Part shown: positions 1-6,254 of the stretch, in pieces | Position numbering within the stretch: the stretch's first letter is position 1 | How the letters are laid out: each line of letters opens with the position of its first letter | Assembly (NCBI GenBank): GCA_005888865.1 | Contig: VBCL01000069.1 | Span: 23,976-30,229, forward strand | From: Betaproteobacteria bacterium | Lineage (GTDB): Bacteria > Pseudomonadota > Gammaproteobacteria > Burkholderiales > Casimicrobiaceae | Length of the DNA: 6,254 nt | Direction of reading: 5' to 3' | Made by a program: the position numbers and the translations under genes | Notes under the pieces: generated by a model | Seen by the model: the letters and a program-made list of their open reading frames with translations, nothing else | What the model was told of the DNA's origin: nothing | Database searches by the model: none

Positions 1-1471
1 GCAAGCGCTGTTGCTCGTACCCGAGATCAATCTGACGCCTCAGCTCCAGCAGCGCATTGCCACGGCGCTGCCGGGAGCGCGCGTCGCGGTTCTGCACAGC
101 GCGCTGTCGGCGTCCGAGCGGCTCGACCATTGGCTCGCCGCCGCCCGAGGCGATGCGCAGCTCGTCGTGGGCACACGACTGGCGGTGTTCGCGCCGTTGC
201 CGCGGCTCGGCCTGATCGTCGTCGACGAGGAGCACGACGCGTCGTTCAAGCAACAGGACGGCGTGCGCTACCACGCGCGCGACGTTGCGATCTATCGTGC
301 GCGGCTGCGCGCCGTGCCGATCATCCTGGGCAGTGCAACGCCGGCCCTGGAGAGCTACGCGGCCGCGCGACGCGGGCGCTACCGACGCCTCCTGCTCCCA
401 CGCCGCGCCAGTGCGCGAGCGACCATGCCTGCGGTGAGCCTCGTTCCCAACCGGAGCCCGGACACTCACGAGGGCATGGGCCCACGGCTGCGCGCCGCCA
501 TCGCCGAGCGCATCAGCCGGGGCGAGCAGACGCTGTTGTTCATCAACCGGCGCGGATTCGCGCCCTCGCTGCTCTGTGCGGGGTGCGGTTGGAAGGCGCA
601 ATGCCCGCGCTGCGCCGCGCGGCTGGTCGTCCATCGCACCGAGGCTACGCTGCGCTGCCATCACTGCGGTCACTCCGAGCCTGTGCCCCGGTCCTGCCCC
701 GAATGCGGCAATCAGGATCTGCTGCCGCTGGGCTTCGGCACGCAGCGGCTCGAGCGCGCCTTGTCGGAGTTGCATCCTGCCTCGAGGATCCTGCGCGTTG
801 ACCGTGACAGCACCCAGCGCAAGGGCGCATTCGCAACGATGCGCACGGCAATCGCCGCCGGCGACGTCGACATCCTGGTTGGGACGCAGATGCTCGCCAA
901 GGGCCATGACTTCCCGCGGCTGACGCTGGTCGGCGTACTGGGCGCCGACAACGCGCTCTATAGCGCCGACTTTCGCGCGACGGAGCGGCTGTTCGCACTG
1001 CTCGAGCAGGTCGCCGGCCGCGCCGGACGCGGCGTGTTGCCGGGCGAGGTGATCGTGCAGACCGACTTCCCGGACCACCCGCTGTATGCCGCACTGGTCG
1101 ATCACGACTACGATCGATTCGCACAGGCGCTCCTTTCGGAGCGTGAGCTTCTCGGCCTGCCGCCCTTCGCGCATCTCGCGCTGCTCACCGCCGAAGCAGC
1201 GAGCCGCGCTTTGGTGGACGTATTTCTCGGGCACGCCGTCGAGCAGGGACGCTCGCTGGTGTCGTCGCATGCGCTGCGCTGCGAAGTCTATCCGCCCGTC
1301 GCGGCCACGATCGCCCGGCGGGCGGGGCTCGAACGCGGGCAGGTGCTCGTCCAGAGCACGACGCGTTCCGCGCTGCACGATTTCCTGCCGCGCTGGCGTG
1401 CAGAGCTCGAACGGCGCGGCCCGCGGCGCGTGCGCTGGAACCTCGACGTCGATCCACTGGCATTCACGTGA
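1..1471 (+). CDS. priA: Primosomal protein N' (replication restart helicase PriA), 5' end missing
   Basis: PriA is a cytoplasmic superfamily 2 DNA helicase that recognises stalled forks and starts primosome reassembly. The frame is open to the left edge (QAL precedes LLVPEINLTPQ), so the gene starts outside the window. About 489 residues remain of a family length near 730; the DNA-binding N-terminus and Walker A loop are not visible. Counting from the TTG at position 11, I see the Walker B motif DEEH (73-75 region), GSATPALES (motif III, about 107-115), and a zinc-binding insert with all eight cysteines in four CxxC pairs (189/192, 198/201, 216/219, 229/232). These are followed by GTQMLAKGHDFP (motif V, about 291-302) and QVAGRAGRG (motif VI, about 333-341). 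The end LDVDPLAFT is typical of the family. No frameshift or missing key residue is seen in the visible part. The TTG at 11 is an internal leucine codon, not a start. Confidence 0.97.
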   Translation, partial: QALLLVPEINLTPQLQQRIATALPGARVAVLHSALSASERLDHWLAAARGDAQLVVGTRLAVFAPLPRLGLIVVDEEHDASFKQQDGVRYHARDVAIYRARLRAVPIILGSATPALESYAAARRGRYRRLLLPRRASARATMPAVSLVPNRSPDTHEGMGPRLRAAIAERISRGEQTLLFINRRGFAPSLLCAGCGWKAQCPRCAARLVVHRTEATLRCHHCGHSEPVPRSCPECGNQDLLPLGFGTQRLERALSELHPASRILRVDRDSTQRKGAFATMRTAIAAGDVDILVGTQMLAKGHDFPRLTLVGVLGADNALYSADFRATERLFALLEQVAGRAGRGVLPGEVIVQTDFPDHPLYAALVDHDYDRFAQALLSERELLGLPPFAHLALLTAEAASRALVDVFLGHAVEQGRSLVSSHALRCEVYPPVAATIARRAGLERGQVLVQSTTRSALHDFLPRWRAELERRGPRRVRWNLDVDPLAFT

Positions 1472-1503
1472 GCAGGCGACCCGGGCCGCAGTGGCGGGCA
1501 GGC

Positions 1504-1509
1504 TATAAT
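1504..1509 (+). promoter_or_regulatory. Probable sigma-70 -10 box upstream of argS
   Basis: A perfect TATAAT hexamer lies in the 46-base gap after the priA stop, in very GC-rich surroundings where it stands out. No good TTGACA-like -35 lies 15-18 bases upstream (that stretch is C/G only), and there is no TGn extended -10. A transcript would be expected to begin near 1515-1517, just ahead of argS. This suggests argS and the genes after it have their own promoter instead of depending on priA. Transcription has not been shown; this is inferred from the motif and its position. Confidence 0.5.
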
Positions 1510-1547
1510 CCCCTGTTTTGCCGGCCGCGAGCTGTTGCGGCGTCGCC

Positions 1548-3200
1548 TTGATCGAACCGCGTACACACTTTGCCGACTGCCTGCGTGCGGCGCTCGCCCG
1601 CGTCGCTCCGGGACAACCTGTCCCGGCGCTGCCGCTCGAACGGCCCAAGCAGCCCGAGCACGGCGATTATTCGAGCAACGTCGCGCTGCAGCTTGCGAAG
1701 ACGCTCAAGCGCAATCCGCGCGAGCTCGCGACGGCGCTGGTCGCGGCGCTCGAGCCTTCGTCCTGGATCGAAAAGGTCGAAATCGGCGGCGCCGGTTTCA
1801 TCAATGTGTTCCTCGCCGGGAGCGCGCGTCGAGCCGTCGTCGCCCGCATTCTGCACGAGGGAGAACGCTACGGCCGCGTGGTGTCGATGCAGCCGGAACG
1901 AGCGATGGTCGAGTTCGTCTCCGCGAATCCGACCGGTCCATTGCACGTCGGCCACGGACGTGGCGCGGCGGTAGGCGATGCGATCGCCACCTTGCTCGAG
2001 TGGCAGGGCGCGAGCGTCCATCGCGAGTTCTATTACAACGATGCCGGCGCACAGATCACGAACCTGGCACTGTCGGTCCAGGCGCGCGTGCGCCAGGCCT
2101 ACGATTCGAACGCTCCATTCCCGGAAGACGGCTATCGCGGCGAATACATCCGCGACATCGCCGACGCCTATTGCGCCGCGCACCCGGCCGATCACACGGC
2201 CGACGATCTCGATGCCGTCCGCCGCTTTGCTGTGGCAGAACTACGACGAGAGCAGGACGCCGATCTTGCCGCATTCGGGGTGCGCTTTGATCAGCACTAT
2301 CTGGAATCCTCGCTTTACACCGACGGACGCGTTCAGGCAGTCGTCGATCGGCTGATCGCCAACGGAAAGACCTACGAGAAAGACGGCGCGCTGTGGCTCA
2401 GGACCACCGACTACGGCGACGACAAGGACCGCGTCATGCGCCGCGCCGATGGCAGCTTCACCTACTTCGTCCCGGACATTGCCTATCACGTTACCAAGTG
2501 GGAGCGGGGTTTCCGCCGCGTCGTCAACGAGCAGGGCGCCGATCATCACAGCACGATCGTCCGCGTTCGCGCCGGGCTGCAGGCGCTCGGGATCGGCATC
2601 CCGCCGGGATATCCCGACTACGTCCTTCACCAGATGGTCACGGTGATGAAGGGGGGTGAAGAGATGAAGATCAGCAAGCGAGCCGGCGACTATGTCACGG
2701 TGCGCGACCTGATCGACGAGGTGGGACGCGACGCAGTGCATTTCTTCTTTCTGATGCGCAAGGCGGACTCGCAGCTCGTGTTCGATGTCGATCTCGCGCG
2801 GGCGCAGAGCGAGGAGAACCCCGTTTATTACGTGCAGTACGCGCATGCGAGGGTTTGCAGCGTGCTCGACAAGGCCGGGATGCCGCTCGCGGCAGCGGCG
2901 ACATGGCTGAAGGACGCCGACCTGTCGGTACTGACGAGCCCCTACGAGGAGGCTTTGCTGCGCCGGCTCGCCGATTTTCCCGACGAGCTCGCCGTGGCCG
3001 CGCGCGAGCTCGCGCCGCATCTCGTGACCTTTTATCTGAAGGAATTGGCGGCGCAATTTCACAGCTACTATAATGCCGAGCAATTTCTTGTTGACGATCC
3101 CCGGGTGAGACAAGCGCGTCTGGCGCTCGTCGTAGCTTCCGGCCAGGTCGTGCGTAATGGCCTCGGCGTGCTCGGCGTGAGCGCGCCTGTGAAGATGTGA
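1548..3200 (+). CDS. argS: Arginine--tRNA ligase (class I)
   Basis: This cytoplasmic enzyme charges tRNA-Arg with arginine using ATP. From the TTG at 1548 it is 550 residues, normal for bacterial ArgS. An N-terminal Add-1 domain (HGDYSSNVALQLAK, GAGFINVFL) leads into the class I Rossmann core. The core has SANPTGPLHVGHGRG, with the HIGH-type motif HVGH at about residues 133-136. EFYYNDAGAQI follows, and the KMSKS-like motif is KISKR at about 374-378. The C-terminal DALR-type anticodon-binding helical domain starts near VYYVQYAHAR and ends GVLGVSAPVKM. The frame is also open from another TTG at 1518 (560 residues), but that lies only 9 bases after the TATAAT box, about where transcription should begin. 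The 1548 start also gives a more usual N-terminus. There is no ATG and no clear Shine-Dalgarno before either, so the start is uncertain while the product is not. The next gene begins 10 bases after the stop. Confidence 0.96.
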   Translation: MIEPRTHFADCLRAALARVAPGQPVPALPLERPKQPEHGDYSSNVALQLAKTLKRNPRELATALVAALEPSSWIEKVEIGGAGFINVFLAGSARRAVVARILHEGERYGRVVSMQPERAMVEFVSANPTGPLHVGHGRGAAVGDAIATLLEWQGASVHREFYYNDAGAQITNLALSVQARVRQAYDSNAPFPEDGYRGEYIRDIADAYCAAHPADHTADDLDAVRRFAVAELRREQDADLAAFGVRFDQHYLESSLYTDGRVQAVVDRLIANGKTYEKDGALWLRTTDYGDDKDRVMRRADGSFTYFVPDIAYHVTKWERGFRRVVNEQGADHHSTIVRVRAGLQALGIGIPPGYPDYVLHQMVTVMKGGEEMKISKRAGDYVTVRDLIDEVGRDAVHFFFLMRKADSQLVFDVDLARAQSEENPVYYVQYAHARVCSVLDKAGMPLAAAATWLKDADLSVLTSPYEEALLRRLADFPDELAVAARELAPHLVTFYLKELAAQFHSYYNAEQFLVDDPRVRQARLALVVASGQVVRNGLGVLGVSAPVKM

Positions 3201-3210
3201 GATCGCTACT

Positions 3211-3822
3211 GTGAACCGTAGACAACCCATGCGCCCGTCGCGCACCCCGCTGCGTTCGAGAAGTGCAGGTCGGGGGGGCACGCTGCTCGGTGTTTTCATC
3301 GGCCTCGTGCTCGGCCTTGCGATCGCGGCCGCGGTCGCGTACTTCCTGGGTCGAAGCGGGCTTACGACGCCGCTGGCGGCGCCGGGTGGCGGCAAAGAGC
3401 CGTTGCGCAGCGGCAAGCCGGATCTTGGGGCGGCGGGGCAGGCGACGGAGAAGCCGCGGTTCGACTTCTACAAGATCCTTCCCGGTGGCGAGGACGCGAA
3501 AACGGCACCTGACCGGCGGACCCTCGACAAGGGCAGCGAGCGAGGCCTGCCGGACGCCGCGAAGAGCGCAGAGTCGGCCCGGCCCGGCGATCGCTTCTGG
3601 TTGCAGGCGGGGGCCTTTGCCAGCGCCGCCGATGCCGAGGACATGAAGGCTCGCCTTGCCCTCTCCGGCTGGGAGGCGGCGGTCCAAATGGTCGCGATGC
3701 CGGACAGGACACAGCGTTACCGCGTCCGCCTCGGACCGTACGACAACGCCGACGAGCTCAATCGAATCAAATCCGAGCTCGGCGGCCGCGGCTTCGATGT
3801 CGCCGTGATCAAGAACCAGTGA
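3211..3822 (+). CDS. SPOR-domain inner-membrane protein (FtsN-like architecture)
   Basis: The 203-residue protein has a short basic cytoplasmic N-terminus (many Arg), one membrane segment at about 24-46 (GTLLGVFIGLVLGLAIAAAV onward), and a Pro/Gly/Lys-rich linker. Within the linker is PRFDFYKILPGGE (82-94), a motif I recall from betaproteobacterial SPOR proteins next to argS. The C-terminal SPOR domain runs about 127-201 (FWLQAGAFASAADAEDMKAR, then RYRVRLGPYDNADEL). SPOR domains bind peptidoglycan lacking stem peptides, often at division septa, so the protein probably sits in the inner membrane with its C-terminus in the periplasm. It has no cysteine, so it is not itself a DsbA substrate. The GTG at 3211 has only a weak GAG about 9 bases upstream; an in-frame ATG at 3229 is an alternative giving 197 residues. 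It may be the FtsN-equivalent, but other SPOR proteins share this layout, so I give no symbol. Confidence 0.88.
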   Translation: MNRRQPMRPSRTPLRSRSAGRGGTLLGVFIGLVLGLAIAAAVAYFLGRSGLTTPLAAPGGGKEPLRSGKPDLGAAGQATEKPRFDFYKILPGGEDAKTAPDRRTLDKGSERGLPDAAKSAESARPGDRFWLQAGAFASAADAEDMKARLALSGWEAAVQMVAMPDRTQRYRVRLGPYDNADELNRIKSELGGRGFDVAVIKNQ

Positions 3823-3885
3823 CGCCGCGGTTGAACTTCGGCGGCGATGCCCGGCCCAACGTCCAATCTTTCGCACGATCCATTC

Positions 3886-3891
3886 GAGGAG
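3886..3891 (+). promoter_or_regulatory. Strong ribosome binding site that sets the dsbA start
   Basis: GAGGAG lies 5 bases before the ATG at 3897. It is the only clear Shine-Dalgarno sequence in the window. It decides in favour of ATG 3897 over the longer frame that opens at GTG 3819. Confidence 0.85.
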
Positions 3892-3896
3892 CACCG

Positions 3897-4535
3897 ATGA
3901 AGCGACTGACGTTCCCTTTGCTCGCGCTGCTCGCGTGGTTCGCAATGAGTGCCGCGAGCTCAGCCGAGCCCGTCGAGGGGAAGGACTACGTGCGGCTCAA
4001 GAACCCCCAGCCGGTGGAGACCGGCAAGAAGATCGAGGTGATCGAGTTCTTCTCCTATGGCTGCCCGCATTGCAATGACCTCGAGCCGATCCTCGATGCG
4101 TGGGTCGCGAAGTTGCCGCCGGACGTGCAATTCCGCCGTGTCCCCGTGATGTTCCAGCAGCGCTGGGAAGCGCTGGCGAGGATCTACTACACGCTGGATG
4201 CCATGGGCGACGAGCCGCGGCTCTCTCCCGAGGTTTTCAAGGCGATTCACTCCACCAATTTGCCGCTCTACCAGGACAAGGCGTTCTTCGATTGGGCAGC
4301 CACGCACGGCCTCGATCCGAAGAAAGTGGCCGAGGTCTACAACTCGTTTGCGGTGAGCAGCAAGTTCAACCGTGCGAAGGCGGTGGCGCAGGCGTACAAC
4401 ATCCAGTCGGTGCCGACGATGGTGGTCGACGGCAAGTTTGTGACATCGTCCGATCGCGTCGGCACGCACGCCGCGATGCCCCCCGTGCTCGACGCGCTGA
4501 TCGTCAAGGCCCGCGCGGAGCACGCCAAGACCTGA
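3897..4535 (+). CDS. dsbA: Thiol:disulfide interchange protein DsbA
   Basis: Periplasmic oxidase that puts disulfide bonds into secreted proteins and is reoxidised by the membrane protein DsbB (not in this window). The 212-residue precursor starts at an ATG with a good ribosome site. Its signal peptide is MKRLTFPLLALLAWFAMSAA-type, with probable cleavage after SSA (residue 23, before EPVEG). The thioredoxin fold follows: IEVIEFFSYGCPHC with the active site CPHC at 56-59, the inserted helical domain (about 85-160), then the cis-proline loop SVPT (Pro173) and the last strand VVDGKFVT. The only cysteines are the two of the active site. Length and the CPHC dipeptide match standard DsbA rather than DsbC/DsbG. 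It follows the SPOR gene after 74 bases and precedes the SDR gene by 45. The 74-base leader holds no promoter I would defend, so cotranscription is likely. Confidence 0.95.
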   Translation: MKRLTFPLLALLAWFAMSAASSAEPVEGKDYVRLKNPQPVETGKKIEVIEFFSYGCPHCNDLEPILDAWVAKLPPDVQFRRVPVMFQQRWEALARIYYTLDAMGDEPRLSPEVFKAIHSTNLPLYQDKAFFDWAATHGLDPKKVAEVYNSFAVSSKFNRAKAVAQAYNIQSVPTMVVDGKFVTSSDRVGTHAAMPPVLDALIVKARAEHAKT

Positions 4536-4580
4536 ACGGCTCGCACCCGCCGCCGACCGCAGGCCCCCGTCTGGCACGAG

Positions 4581-5342
4581 TTGAACGTCTTCCTTACCGG
4601 TGCCTCCTCCGGTATCGGGGCGGCGCTCGCGCGTGAGTACGCGCGGCTTGGCGCACAGCTCGGAGTTTTCGCGCGCCGCGCCGACGCACTGTCGGCGCTC
4701 GCCGCGTCACTCGCTCCCGCGACACCTGCGGTCTACGCGGGCGATGTGCGTGACGAGGCCGCGCTTGCCGCAGCCGCGGCGGACTTCATGGGTCGCTATG
4801 GTGCGGCCGACATCGTCATCGCCAACGCAGGCATCTCGCGTGGGACGCTGACCGAGCACGTCGAAGATAACGCTACCTTTCGCGCCATCCTCGACACGAA
4901 CGTCGTCGGCATGCTGCATGCCTTCCAGCCGTTCCTGCCTGCGATGCGCGCCGCACGCTCGGGAAAGCTCGTGGGCATCGCCAGTGTGGCCGGCTTTCGC
5001 GGGCTTCCCGGGGCGGGCGCGTACTCTGCGTCCAAGGCCGCGGCGATACGCTACCTCGAGAGTCTGCGCGTCGAGCTCGTGGGCAGCGGAGTCGAGGTCA
5101 TCACCATCTGTCCCGGGTACGTGGACACGCCGATGACGGAGGCCAATCCATACCGGATGCCTTTCCTGCTGCCTGTCGACAAGGCCGCGCGCCTCATCGT
5201 CGGCGCGATCGCGCGCGGGCGGCGATTCTACGTCCTTCCGTGGCAGATGGGGTGGCTCGGGCGCCTGCTCTCGATCGTGCCGCGGCCGCTCTATGATCGG
5301 GCGCTCGTACGTGCAAAGCGCAAGCCGCGCGACAACGGCTAG
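4581..5342 (+). CDS. Short-chain dehydrogenase/reductase (SDR family), substrate unknown
   Basis: A 253-residue classical SDR, probably an NAD(P)H-dependent cytoplasmic oxidoreductase. The Rossmann nucleotide motif TGASSGIG is at 6-13, and ARR at 31-33 after the second strand may favour NADPH. The GDVRD segment is at 54-58, NAG at 82-84, and the catalytic set is Asn108, Ser135, Tyr148 and Lys152 (YSASK), followed by CPGYVDTP at 177-184. All key residues are present, so it should be active. The C-terminal part (WQMGWLGRLLSIVPRPLYDR) is hydrophobic and basic, and could touch a membrane or form the substrate lid. The start is TTG at 4581 because MNVFLTGASSGIG is a normal SDR beginning. The frame stays open back to a stop at 4533 without ATG or GTG, and no convincing ribosome site precedes it. 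An SDR after dsbA recurs in related genomes as I recall, but the substrate cannot be read from sequence. Confidence 0.92.
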   Translation: MNVFLTGASSGIGAALAREYARLGAQLGVFARRADALSALAASLAPATPAVYAGDVRDEAALAAAAADFMGRYGAADIVIANAGISRGTLTEHVEDNATFRAILDTNVVGMLHAFQPFLPAMRAARSGKLVGIASVAGFRGLPGAGAYSASKAAAIRYLESLRVELVGSGVEVITICPGYVDTPMTEANPYRMPFLLPVDKAARLIVGAIARGRRFYVLPWQMGWLGRLLSIVPRPLYDRALVRAKRKPRDNG

Positions 5343-5367
5343 AAAAAAGGGCCGCGCGGCGCGGCCC
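5343..5367 (-). terminator. Rho-independent terminator of the minus-strand autotransporter gene
   Basis: An 8-bp perfect GC stem (5349-5356 with 5360-5367, 3-base loop) is followed on the minus strand by six T (A at 5343-5348 on the plus strand). It sits about 20 bases after the autotransporter stop codon at 5387-5389. On the plus strand the stem is not followed by a T run (CGGTATAAA), so it should not work as a standard intrinsic terminator for the SDR gene, whose stop codon ends at 5342. Confidence 0.85.
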
Positions 5368-5386
5368 CGGTATAAAGCAGTAGAGG

Positions 5387-6254
5387 CTACAGCGGAACGC
5401 GGACGCCGACCGTGACGGCTTGATAGTTGCCATCGTTCTTGCTCGCGGTTGCATTGACGCTGACGAACCCTGTGACCTTGCTGTTGCCGAGCTCACCGCT
5501 CACGCCGACGTCGAACAGCATGTAATTGTCGTCGGGCCGGAACGCGGGCAGACCAAAACCGATGCCGCCCATGGACACGAGTCCGGCGCGCACGGTCCGA
5601 TCGTCGTTGTTGTAGTCCTTCTCCCAGGTGACCCGCGCGTATGGCCGGACCCAACCGAAGCTCCCTTCCGCCTGCCAGCCGAGACTCGAGACGAACGAGT
5701 CGCGCTTCTGATGGCTGAAGGACATCGCGGTGCTGCTCGTGCCCGTTTCCGACCACGCGTAGACTTTCGCTTCCTGATACGTCAGGCGCACAAAGGGGCC
5801 GTGAATCCAGCTACCGTAGCTGAACCAGTATCCGCCGAGCGCGCGGGCCATCAGATGCGTGCCGCGCGTCGTTCCGCTTTCGGTGCGGCTGCCTCCGCCG
5901 AGCGTGATCGTGCGGTGAATGTTGCGATAGTCGAGGTCGCCTCCGCCCACGCTCGCGCCGGCATACCACGGCCCGTTGACCCAGGCGCCGTACGCGGTTA
6001 GCGTCGCTTCGCCGAGCTTGAACCCGCCGCCATCGTTGCCGAGTGAGGACTTGTCCTCGGTGTAGCCGAAAGCGATGCCCGCGAGCAGCTGGTCGGAGAG
6101 CTTCATGTCGCCGCCGAGAACGACCGTGTTGGTCTGACTGTCGCCCCCGCCGAAGTCGCTGCTGCGATCGTAGTTGCCGAAGTCATAGATCGCGTACGCT
6201 TCGAACTTGTTCAGCGCGCGCGGCGCCCCGACCGCCGACATCATGCGTCCGTCG
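5387..6254 (-). CDS. Autotransporter beta-barrel, likely C-terminal part of a GDSL/SGNH esterase autotransporter; 5' end missing
   Basis: The minus-strand frame is open to the window edge (DGR precedes the Met pair at 6239-6244), so those ATGs are probably internal and the gene continues beyond 6254. About 288 residues are visible, the size of a 12-strand autotransporter translocator domain. Strands alternate polar and hydrophobic residues and are rich in aromatic and Gly residues: FEAYAIYDFGNYDRSSDF, AGIAFGYTEDKSS, GEATLTAYGAWVNGPWYAG, RALGGYWFSYGSWIHGPFVR, VRPYARVTWEKDYNNDDRT, and the final YQAVTVGVRVPL. These blocks resemble the barrels I recall attached to EstA-type GDSL esterases; the passenger itself is not visible, so esterase activity is inferred from that resemblance only. 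The barrel inserts in the outer membrane through the BAM complex and exposes the passenger. The last residue is Leu, not the usual Phe/Trp. There are no cysteines. It is convergent with the SDR gene and has its own terminator. Confidence 0.85.
   Translation of the reverse strand, partial: DGRMMSAVGAPRALNKFEAYAIYDFGNYDRSSDFGGGDSQTNTVVLGGDMKLSDQLLAGIAFGYTEDKSSLGNDGGGFKLGEATLTAYGAWVNGPWYAGASVGGGDLDYRNIHRTITLGGGSRTESGTTRGTHLMARALGGYWFSYGSWIHGPFVRLTYQEAKVYAWSETGTSSTAMSFSHQKRDSFVSSLGWQAEGSFGWVRPYARVTWEKDYNNDDRTVRAGLVSMGGIGFGLPAFRPDDNYMLFDVGVSGELGNSKVTGFVSVNATASKNDGNYQAVTVGVRVPL

Noticed and set aside
1503..2195. A 230-codon minus-strand frame opposite the start of argS
   Set aside because: It has no family motif and lies fully opposite conserved ArgS coding sequence, so it is a shadow frame.
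3823..3865. A GCCGC/GCGGC inverted repeat and a TTGAAC hexamer between the SPOR gene and dsbA, as a possible terminator or promoter
   Set aside because: The stem is only 5 bp with a 12-base loop and no T run, and no -10-like sequence lies 15-18 bases after TTGAAC.
3819..3896. A GTG at 3819 overlapping the SPOR stop codon, which would extend DsbA by 26 residues
   Set aside because: The ATG at 3897 has a strong GAGGAG 5 bases upstream and starts directly at a normal signal peptide. The extension would bury the signal peptide inside the protein.
2241..3945. Long minus-strand open frames (391 and 416 codons) opposite argS, the SPOR gene and the dsbA start
   Set aside because: They are antisense to clearly real genes, show no recognisable motif, are Arg/Ala-rich, and are the expected by-product of high GC content.
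5420..6001. A 193-codon plus-strand frame opposite the autotransporter
   Set aside because: The minus-strand frame has clear barrel strands and its own terminator; the plus-strand translation has no recognisable domain.
1..6254. A possible undescribed defence, mobile or multi-gene system
   Set aside because: All genes fit known families, and I saw no repeats, recombinases, toxin-antitoxin pairs, target-site duplications or long unexplained non-coding stretches.

Overview
The window looks like ordinary chromosomal DNA of a high-GC Gram-negative bacterium. The best guess is a betaproteobacterium. Two things support this: the gene order priA, argS, SPOR-domain protein, dsbA, short-chain dehydrogenase, which I recall from Burkholderiales/Rhodocyclales-type genomes, and a Gram-negative autotransporter barrel at the right edge. 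The genus cannot be named from this sequence alone.

Layout. Positions 1-1471 (+) hold the C-terminal two thirds of PriA, the primosomal replication-restart helicase; its beginning lies left of the window. A short gap with a perfect TATAAT box follows, then argS (arginyl-tRNA synthetase, about 1548-3200, +) with an apparent TTG start. Ten bases later comes a membrane-anchored SPOR-domain protein (3211-3822, +). Next is dsbA (3897-4535, +), which has a clear ribosome binding site and signal peptide. A classical SDR oxidoreductase (4581-5342, +) ends the rightward block. A convergent gene on the minus strand (5387 to beyond 6254) encodes the translocator beta-barrel of an autotransporter, most like those attached to GDSL/SGNH esterases. 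Its intrinsic terminator lies at 5343-5367, directly against the SDR stop codon.

How the genes fit together. The four genes argS to SDR all read rightward with gaps of 10, 74 and 45 bases and no terminator between them, so they may be one transcript starting at the TATAAT box. Functionally they are a mixed housekeeping set: replication restart, tRNA charging, peptidoglycan/septum binding, periplasmic disulfide formation and a redox enzyme of unknown substrate. The autotransporter is a separate unit.

I found no tRNA or rRNA genes, CRISPR arrays, insertion sequences, phage genes or strong repeats. I also see no evidence of a new multi-gene system here. The points worth checking are the non-ATG starts, the terminator arrangement and the off-window part of the autotransporter.
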